A stretch of 6,233 bases of DNA, taken from an uncultured bacterium (GTDB lineage Bacteria; Actinomycetota; Coriobacteriia; Coriobacteriales; Atopobiaceae). Each line of letters begins with the position of its first letter. Position 1 is the stretch's first letter. The notes below the pieces were generated by a model, which saw nothing but the letters and a program-made list of their open reading frames with translations, was not told the DNA's origin and did not search any database. Position numbers and translations under genes: made by a program. Of the stretch, positions 1-4,694 are shown one piece after another. The stretch lies in the NCBI GenBank assembly GCA_905215465.1, contig CAJMPT010000069.1, positions 1 to 6,233 of the forward strand, in the 5' to 3' direction.

Positions 1-1716
1 GAGCTTGGAGTACTGCTCGGCCTTGGAGACGTAGCGGGCGTGGACCTCGGCCTCGTTGAGGACGCCGTACTTGTCGAAGAAGGCGATGTTCTCGGGCCTG
101 ACCATGGTGGGCAGAGCGTCCGGCGTGGTCTTGAGGTTGGGCAGGCCACGGCGCTCGGCCTCCTGCTCCCACTCCTCGGAGTAGCCGTTGCCCTCGAAGA
201 TGATGCGGTGGTGGTCCTTGAGGGTCTGCTTGACCCAGGCCAAGGCGGCGGCGGTGAAGTCGTCGCCGGTCTTGCCGGCCATGGCGGTTGCGAACTCGTC
301 GCACTGCTCGGCCACGGCGGTGTTCAGCACCACGTTGGGGTCGGACAGGTTCTGCTGGGAGCCGCACATGCGGAACTCGAACTTGTTGCCGGTGAAGGCG
401 AAGGGAGAGGTGCGGTTGCGGTCCGTGGTGTCCTGAAGGACCGTGGGCAGGGAGGGAACGCCCAGGTCGATGCGGGTGCGGCCGTGAGCCTCGGCGGCCT
501 CGTCGTGGATGAGGGCCTCGACGATCTCATCCAGCTCGTCGCCCAGGAAGACGGAGACAATGGCGGGAGGCGCCTCGTTGGCGCCCAGACGGTGGTCGTT
601 GCCGGCGGAGGCGACGCTCATGCGCAGCAGGTCGGCGTGGGTGTCCACGGCGGCGATGAGGGCGGTCAGGAAGACGAGGAACTGCAGGTTCTCGCTGGGC
701 TGGGCACCCGGCTCGAGAAGGTTCTTGCCATCGGCGCAGATGGACCAGTTGTTGTGCTTGCCGGAGCCGTTGACGTAGTCGAAGGGCTTCTCGTGCTCAA
801 GGCAGGCCAGGCCGTGGTGGGTGGCCAGCAGCTTGAGCTTCTCCATGGTTAGGAGGTTGTCGTCAATGGCAAGGGAGCCCTGCTCGAAGATGGGGGCGAG
901 CTCGTGCTGGCCGGGGGCGACCTCGTTGTGCTTTGTCTTGGCGGGGACGCCGAGCTTCCAGAGCTCGTCGTCGACCTCCTTCATGAAGGCGTTGACCGTC
1001 GGGCGGATGGCGCCGAAGTAGTGCTCCTCGAGCTCCTGGCCCTTGACCGGCTCGCAGCCAAAGAGCGTGCGGCCGCACATGATGAGGTCCGGGCGCTTCT
1101 GGAAGTCCTCCTCCTTGATGAGGAAGTACTCCTGCTCGGGGCCGACGGTGGTCATGACGTGCTTGGCCTGGCGGCCAAAGAGCGAGAGCACGCGCTTGGC
1201 CTGGCCCTCGAGGGCAACCTGGGAGCGCAGCAGCGGGGTCTTCTTGTCAAGCGCCTCGCCGGTGTAGGAGATGAAGGCCGTGGGAATGCACAGGACCTCG
1301 TCCTTGATGAAGGCGGGGCTGGAGGGATCCCATGCGGTGTAGCCGCGGGCCTCGAAGGTGGCGCGCAGGCCGCCGGAGGGGAAGGAGGAGGCGTCGGGCT
1401 CGCCCTGGATGAGCTCCTTGCCCGAGAAGGACATGAGCACGGAGCCGTCGTCCTTGGGCGTGATGAAGCTGTCGTGTTTCTCGGAGGTGATGCCCGTCAG
1501 CGGCTGGAACCAGTGGGCGTAGTGCGTGGCGCCCTTCTCCAGCGCCCACTCCTTCATGGCGTGGGCCACCTCGTTGGCGATGCCCAGGTCGAGCTTCTTG
1601 CCCTCCTCGATGACCTGTTTGAGCTCCTTGTAGGTGGGCTTGGGAAGCCTCTCCTGCATCACGGTATCCGTGAACAGGAGGCTTCCGTACTCCTCGGTGA
1701 CCTTGTCCTTGCCCAT
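1..1716 (-). CDS. glnN: Type III glutamine synthetase, C-terminus cut by window edge
   Basis: This gene encodes cytoplasmic glutamine synthetase, which makes glutamine from glutamate, ammonia and ATP. I read 572 codons from the ATG at 1716-1714 down to base 1 without a stop. GSIII proteins are usually about 700 aa, so roughly 130 residues are missing. Type III rather than type I is shown by the N-terminal THYAHWFQPLTG segment (residues 64-75) and by RNRTSPFAFTGNKFEFR (433-449), a GSIII hallmark. Active-site motifs are intact: GPEQEYF (192-198, metal-ligand Glu194 and Glu196), NEVAPGQHELAP (264-275, Glu265 and Glu272), NGSGKHNNWS (316-325, His321), and Glu447 with Arg449. GSIII enzymes known from Bacteroides and cyanobacteria are dodecamers of large subunits. 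The ATG is chosen because a purine-rich ribosome binding site lies 5 nt upstream and the next upstream in-frame codons are not starts. The gene diverges from the marR-ABC operon, and I see no functional link between the two. The family call is very secure. Confidence 0.97.
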   Translation of the reverse strand, partial: MGKDKVTEEYGSLLFTDTVMQERLPKPTYKELKQVIEEGKKLDLGIANEVAHAMKEWALEKGATHYAHWFQPLTGITSEKHDSFITPKDDGSVLMSFSGKELIQGEPDASSFPSGGLRATFEARGYTAWDPSSPAFIKDEVLCIPTAFISYTGEALDKKTPLLRSQVALEGQAKRVLSLFGRQAKHVMTTVGPEQEYFLIKEEDFQKRPDLIMCGRTLFGCEPVKGQELEEHYFGAIRPTVNAFMKEVDDELWKLGVPAKTKHNEVAPGQHELAPIFEQGSLAIDDNLLTMEKLKLLATHHGLACLEHEKPFDYVNGSGKHNNWSICADGKNLLEPGAQPSENLQFLVFLTALIAAVDTHADLLRMSVASAGNDHRLGANEAPPAIVSVFLGDELDEIVEALIHDEAAEAHGRTRIDLGVPSLPTVLQDTTDRNRTSPFAFTGNKFEFRMCGSQQNLSDPNVVLNTAVAEQCDEFATAMAGKTGDDFTAAALAWVKQTLKDHHRIIFEGNGYSEEWEQEAERRGLPNLKTTPDALPTMVRPENIAFFDKYGVLNEAEVHARYVSKAEQYSKL

Positions 1717-1728
1717 GTGCGCCTCTTT
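1717..1728. repeat. Left arm of a 12-bp perfect inverted repeat
   Basis: GTGCGCCTCTTT here is the exact reverse complement of AAAGAGGCGCAC at 1845-1856. The arms are separated by 116 bp and bracket the predicted glnN promoter. This arm directly abuts the glnN start codon and contains its ribosome binding site. The match is visible base by base. Its function is unknown, and chance or an old local duplication-inversion are alternatives. Confidence 0.8.
1722..1727 (-). promoter_or_regulatory. Ribosome binding site of glnN
   Basis: On the minus strand AAGAGG lies 5 nt before the ATG at 1716-1714, a normal Shine-Dalgarno match that fixes the start. It falls inside the left copy of a 12-bp inverted repeat (1717-1728) whose partner lies at 1845-1856. 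Confidence 0.75.
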
Positions 1729-1765
1729 CTGTGGGTGATTTGGCGTGCCTGGCTTACGGAAGAAA

Positions 1766-1793
1766 ACTCTAGTTGCCCATTGTTACACGTCAA
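1766..1793 (-). promoter_or_regulatory. Predicted sigma-70-type promoter of glnN
   Basis: Read on the minus strand, TTGACG (plus-strand 1793-1788, 5 of 6 to the -35 consensus) is followed after 16 nt by TAGAGT (1771-1766, 4 of 6 to the -10 consensus). This would start transcription near 1760 and give a leader of about 44 nt before the glnN ATG. The spacer holds two similar pentamers (GTTGC and GTTAC on the plus strand, 1772-1776 and 1782-1786), which could be a regulator site. The call rests only on consensus matching in a locally AT-rich stretch. Confidence 0.5.
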
Positions 1794-1844
1794 TTAAGGC
1801 CGGGTGTCCCGAGCGAACCGTCCAAATTGCAAGAAACACGCAAC

Positions 1845-1856
1845 AAAGAGGCGCAC
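1845..1856. repeat. Right arm of the 12-bp perfect inverted repeat
   Basis: AAAGAGGCGCAC is the reverse complement of 1717-1728. In this copy the Shine-Dalgarno-like AGAGG is not followed by a start codon on the plus strand, so it does not itself mark a gene. The arm lies upstream of the predicted glnN transcription start, so a normal glnN mRNA would carry only the other arm. Any pairing would then be at the DNA level or in a longer transcript. Confidence 0.8.
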
Positions 1857-1891
1857 GGCGACCGGACGGCCCCCTTCATCTATGTGAGGGA

Positions 1892-1916
1892 CCCGTGGAG
1901 AAGGGCGCGCCACGGG
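1892..1916. repeat. GC-rich inverted repeat in the marR upstream region
   Basis: CCCGTGG (1892-1898) and CCACGGG (1910-1916) are perfect 7-bp complementary arms around an 11-nt purine-rich loop. As RNA this would form a stable hairpin in a marR leader if transcription starts upstream of it. No T-run follows on either strand, so it is not a normal intrinsic terminator. It could be a protein-binding palindrome or an mRNA leader structure. Confidence 0.55.
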
Positions 1917-1943
1917 ACTAGCGGCACTCTGCCGAGGCAATAT

Positions 1944-1972
1944 CTAACACCGTTATTTGCTTCTAGTGTTAG
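1944..1972. promoter_or_regulatory. Candidate MarR-type operator (perfect 7-bp inverted repeat)
   Basis: CTAACAC (1944-1950) and GTGTTAG (1966-1972) are exact inverted copies separated by 15 nt, with centres 22 bp apart, about two helical turns on one DNA face. The element lies in the most AT-rich part of the intergenic region and ends 9 nt before the marR GTG, with the right arm touching the ribosome binding site. MarR-family dimers typically bind such palindromes and repress their own operon, so autoregulation here is likely but inferred. I could not identify a convincing -35/-10 pair for this operon. TATCTA (1941-1946) is only a weak -10 candidate. Confidence 0.5.
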
Positions 1973-1976
1973 GGGG
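1971..1976 (+). promoter_or_regulatory. Ribosome binding site deciding the GTG start of the MarR regulator
   Basis: AGGGGG lies 5 nt before GTG at 1982 and supports this non-ATG start over internal ATG codons, the first of which would remove the N-terminal dimerisation helix. Its first two bases overlap the right arm of the inverted repeat at 1966-1972. Confidence 0.7.
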
Positions 1977-1981
1977 TTTCA

Positions 1982-2494
1982 GTGGAAGGGAATTCCGAGG
2001 ACTTCCGCGCCCTGGCGCAGGAGGTCCTGGAGGAGTTCGGGGCGCTCGGCCGCCGCATGGGCTCGAGGATGCAAAACGCCCGCCGCGGAGAGCATGGCGT
2101 CATACACGCGCTCGCCTGCTCCGCAAGCCCGCTCACCCCGAGCGAGCTTGCCACGCTGGGCCACCTCTCCTCCGCCCGCGTGGCCAACGTCCTGCGCTCC
2201 CTTGAGGAGAAGGGCCTCGTCACCCGGGAGCACTCCCAGGCCGACCGCCGTCGCGTCACCGTAAGCCTCACCGAGGCCGGACGGGCGGAAGACAAGCGCC
2301 ACAAGGCGGAGTTCGAGGAGGTGGCCAGCGATTTTCTCGCCCAGCTCGGCGAGAAGGACACCCGGGAGATGCTGCGCATCCTCCGTCGCGTGAACCAGAC
2401 CATAGACGGCAACCGCGCGGCCCGGCAGGCCGCCGACAAACAAGACCAAGAGAGGAAGGGAGGCCAGCCGCATGAGGATCATCAAGCTCTTTAA
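1982..2494 (+). CDS. MarR-family transcriptional regulator, likely repressor of the ABC exporter operon
   Basis: This is a 170-residue protein with a MarR-type winged helix-turn-helix. Residues 1-45 form an N-terminal helical dimerisation segment. TPSELATLGHLSSARVANVLRSLEEKGLV (52-80) is the helix-turn-helix with its recognition helix near 63-75. REHSQADRRRVTVSLTEAG (82-100) is the wing, with the typical D-R-R-R-V-x-V-x-L-T-x-x-G pattern. Residues 101-145 are the C-terminal dimerisation helices, and a polar charged tail of about 25 residues follows. MarR proteins bind palindromic DNA as dimers and often release it on binding small aromatic or toxic ligands. The inverted repeat at 1944-1972 is the likely site. 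The start is GTG. The last 23 nt overlap the ABC gene downstream, so the two are co-transcribed and probably translationally coupled. The inducing ligand cannot be inferred. Confidence 0.92.
   Translation: MEGNSEDFRALAQEVLEEFGALGRRMGSRMQNARRGEHGVIHALACSASPLTPSELATLGHLSSARVANVLRSLEEKGLVTREHSQADRRRVTVSLTEAGRAEDKRHKAEFEEVASDFLAQLGEKDTREMLRILRRVNQTIDGNRAARQAADKQDQERKGGQPHEDHQAL
2458..2463 (+). promoter_or_regulatory. Ribosome binding site of ABC half-transporter 1, inside marR
   Basis: GGGAGG lies 8 nt before the ATG at 2472, within a longer purine run (2450-2463) that also encodes the regulator's charged C-terminal tail. It supports the ATG at 2472, which is followed directly by a short basic N-terminus and TM1. 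Confidence 0.7.
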
Positions 2495-4694
2495 GAACCA
2501 CGTGCTTGCCCTGGTGTGCGCCGTCGCGCTGATCATCATCAGCTGCAACGCGGACCTCGCGCTGCCCACCTACATGAGCGAGATCGTGGACGTGGGCATC
2601 CAGCAGGGAGGCATAGAGGGCCCGGCGCCCGACACCATCCGCGCCGAGTCCCTGTCTGACCTGGAGCTCTTCATGCCCGAGAACGACATGGCAACGGTCG
2701 AGGCCGCCTACTCCGAGCCCGACCAGAACGGCATCCGCACCTACGTGGGCACCGAGGCCGACCGCGCCGAGGACGGCGCCGTCTCTGACACCATCAGCCT
2801 GCCGGAGACCGTTGCGCTCTCCCTCGAGCAGGGCGTGGACGCCTCCATCCTGGGCGAGGGCATGACGGGCACCCTGGACATGCCGGCCGTCCGCAACGCC
2901 TGCGAGGCGGGGCTTCTCCCCAAGGAGAAGCTCGTCAAGGCGGCCGAAGCCATGGGCGACTCCATGGGCAGCATGGGCGGCTCCATCGTCAAGCAGCGAG
3001 CCATCGCCTACGTCCAGCAGGAGTACGAGGCCCAGGGCATCAGCCTCGAGGACGTGCAGAACTCCTACCTGGCCAGCATGTCGCTCAAGATGTTCGGCCT
3101 GTGCCTCGTCTCGCTGGTGGCCACCATCCTCACCGGCGCCGTGGCCTCCCACACCGCCTGCACCATCGCGCGCGACCTGCGCCGCCAGACCTTCGACCGC
3201 GTCATGCACTTCTCGCCGGCCGAGGTTGGAAAGTTCAGCCAGGCGTCCCTCATCACGCGCTGCACCAACGACATCCAGCAGATCCAGATGGCGACGACCC
3301 TGTTCATCCGCATGGTGCTCTTGGCCCCCATCATGGGCGTCGTGGCCGTCCTGCGCGTGCTTGCCACCCACACGGGCCTGGAGTGGACCATCGGCGTGGC
3401 CGTCATCGCGGTCTGCGCCGTGGTGGGCGTGCTCATGGGCCTCACCATGCCCAAGTTCAAGAAGATGCAGAAGTTCGTGGACCGCGTGAACCTCGTCGCC
3501 CGCGAGATGCTCGACGGCGTCATGCCCATCCGCGCCTTTGGCCGCCAGGACCACGAGCTCGAGCGCTTTGACGACGCCTCCCGCGACCTCATGGACACCC
3601 AGCTCTTCACCAACCGCGCCATGAGCTTCATGATGCCGCTCATGATGCTGGTCATGAATTGCATCACCATCCTCATCGTCTGGGCTGGTTCCCACGGTGT
3701 CAACGACGGCGTGATGCAGGTCGGCGACATGATGGCCTTCATCTCCTACACCATGCAGATCGTCATGGCCTTCATGATCCTCACCATGGTCTCGGTCATG
3801 CTGCCGCGCGCCGAGGTTGCCGCCGAGCGCGTGGAGGAGGTCCTCAACACCCAGAGCTCCATCAAGGAGCCCGCGCGCCCGCAGCTTCCCGCCGCCGACG
3901 CCCCTCGCGGCGAGCTGGCCTTCAAGAACGTCAGCTTCCAGTACCCCGACGCCCGCGAGGACGTCATCAGCGGCGTGAGCTTCACCGTGCACGCCGGCCA
4001 GACGCTGGGCGTCATCGGCTCCACGGGCTGCGGCAAGTCCACGCTCGTGCAGCTCATCCCGCGCCTGTACGACGTCACGGGAGGCAAGGTCACCCTGGAC
4101 GGCATCGACGTCCGCGACCTTCCCCTCTCCGAGCTGCGCCACCGCGTGGGCTACGTGCCCCAGCAGGGCATGCTCTTCTCCGGAACCGTCGAGTCCAACC
4201 TCAAGTTTGCCGGCGAGTCCGTGACCGACGAGGCCATGCACGAGGCCGCGGGCATTGCCCAGGCGACGGACTTCATCGAGGAGCGCGAGGGCGACTTTGG
4301 CTCCGAGATCAGCCAGGGCGGCGGGAACGTCTCCGGCGGCCAGCGCCAACGCCTCTCCATCGCGCGCGCCCTTGCCAAGCGTCCCGAGGTCGTGGTCTTT
4401 GACGACTCGTTCAGTGCCCTTGACTACAAGACCGACGCCCGCCTGCGCGAGGAGCTCGCGCGCACGCAGAAGGAGGCCGCCATCGTGGTGGTGGCCCAGC
4501 GCATCGCGACCATCATGCACGCAGACCAGATCGTCGTCCTCGACGATGGCCAGGTGGTGGGCCAGGGCACGCACGAGGAGCTCCTGCGCAGCTGTCCCGC
4601 CTACCTGGAGATTGCACAGTCACAGCTTTCCGCCAAGGAGCTCGGCCTCACGCAGGAAGAGATCGCGGCGGTCATGGAAGGGGGTAGCCGCTAA
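2472..4694 (+). CDS. ABC exporter half-transporter 1 (fused membrane and ATPase domains), degenerate-site subunit with large external insertion
   Basis: This is a 740-residue type IV (ABCB-like) exporter subunit of the cytoplasmic membrane. Predicted helices are TM1 about 11-32, TM2 204-226, TM3 276-298, TM4 304-325, TM5 386-408 and TM6 418-444. The ATPase domain spans about 480-715: Walker A GSTGCGKST (516-524), Q-loop Gln564, signature VSGGQRQR (620-627), Walker B VVVFD (640-644), D-loop SALD (648-651). Two catalytic positions are altered: Asp645 replaces the usual Glu, and Gln676 (VAQRIAT) replaces the switch His. These are the changes known in the degenerate subunit of heterodimers such as TM287/288, and Asp in BmrC, so it should work with the next gene's product. 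Ordinary half-exporters are about 580-600 aa. The excess is mainly residues 42-203, a polar segment between TM1 and TM2 predicted to be outside the membrane. TM5-TM6 is very methionine-rich. Substrate unknown; multidrug or lipid export is the usual guess. Confidence 0.95.
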   Translation: MRIIKLFKNHVLALVCAVALIIISCNADLALPTYMSEIVDVGIQQGGIEGPAPDTIRAESLSDLELFMPENDMATVEAAYSEPDQNGIRTYVGTEADRAEDGAVSDTISLPETVALSLEQGVDASILGEGMTGTLDMPAVRNACEAGLLPKEKLVKAAEAMGDSMGSMGGSIVKQRAIAYVQQEYEAQGISLEDVQNSYLASMSLKMFGLCLVSLVATILTGAVASHTACTIARDLRRQTFDRVMHFSPAEVGKFSQASLITRCTNDIQQIQMATTLFIRMVLLAPIMGVVAVLRVLATHTGLEWTIGVAVIAVCAVVGVLMGLTMPKFKKMQKFVDRVNLVAREMLDGVMPIRAFGRQDHELERFDDASRDLMDTQLFTNRAMSFMMPLMMLVMNCITILIVWAGSHGVNDGVMQVGDMMAFISYTMQIVMAFMILTMVSVMLPRAEVAAERVEEVLNTQSSIKEPARPQLPAADAPRGELAFKNVSFQYPDAREDVISGVSFTVHAGQTLGVIGSTGCGKSTLVQLIPRLYDVTGGKVTLDGIDVRDLPLSELRHRVGYVPQQGMLFSGTVESNLKFAGESVTDEAMHEAAGIAQATDFIEEREGDFGSEISQGGGNVSGGQRQRLSIARALAKRPEVVVFDDSFSALDYKTDARLREELARTQKEAAIVVVAQRIATIMHADQIVVLDDGQVVGQGTHEELLRSCPAYLEIAQSQLSAKELGLTQEEIAAVMEGGSR
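4678..4684 (+). promoter_or_regulatory. Ribosome binding site of ABC half-transporter 2
   Basis: AAGGGGG lies 9 nt before the ATG at 4694, inside the last codons of the upstream gene. Stop and start share one base (TAATG, 4692-4696), the classic arrangement for translational coupling and equal expression of two subunits. Confidence 0.7.

Noticed and set aside
904..1797. Plus-strand open frames opposite glnN (also 40-852)
   Set aside because: They are Leu/Gly/Val-rich antisense shadows of the glutamine synthetase, whose conserved motifs are on the minus strand.
1801..1811. Small palindrome CGGG-tgt-CCCG
   Set aside because: Only 4-bp arms with a 3-nt loop, expected by chance in GC-rich DNA, and no T-run for a terminator.
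1818..1869. Six-bp inverted pair CCGTCC (1818-1823) and GGACGG (1864-1869)
   Set aside because: Short, far apart and GC-rich, so expected by chance.
1941..1946. TATCTA as -10 box of the marR operon
   Set aside because: It matches the consensus at only three positions and no acceptable -35 lies 16-18 nt upstream, so I did not list a promoter.
1773..2264. 163-codon plus-strand frame across the intergenic region and into marR
   Set aside because: It starts at a TTG without a good ribosome binding site, is Arg/Ser/Pro-rich out-of-frame sequence, and overlaps the well-supported MarR gene.
2268..4574. Very long open frame of 768 codons on the minus strand opposite half-transporter 1
   Set aside because: Its translation is a low-complexity His/Gly/Ala/Asp-rich product with no domain, typical of the antisense of GC-biased coding sequence. 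The plus strand carries all ABC motifs.
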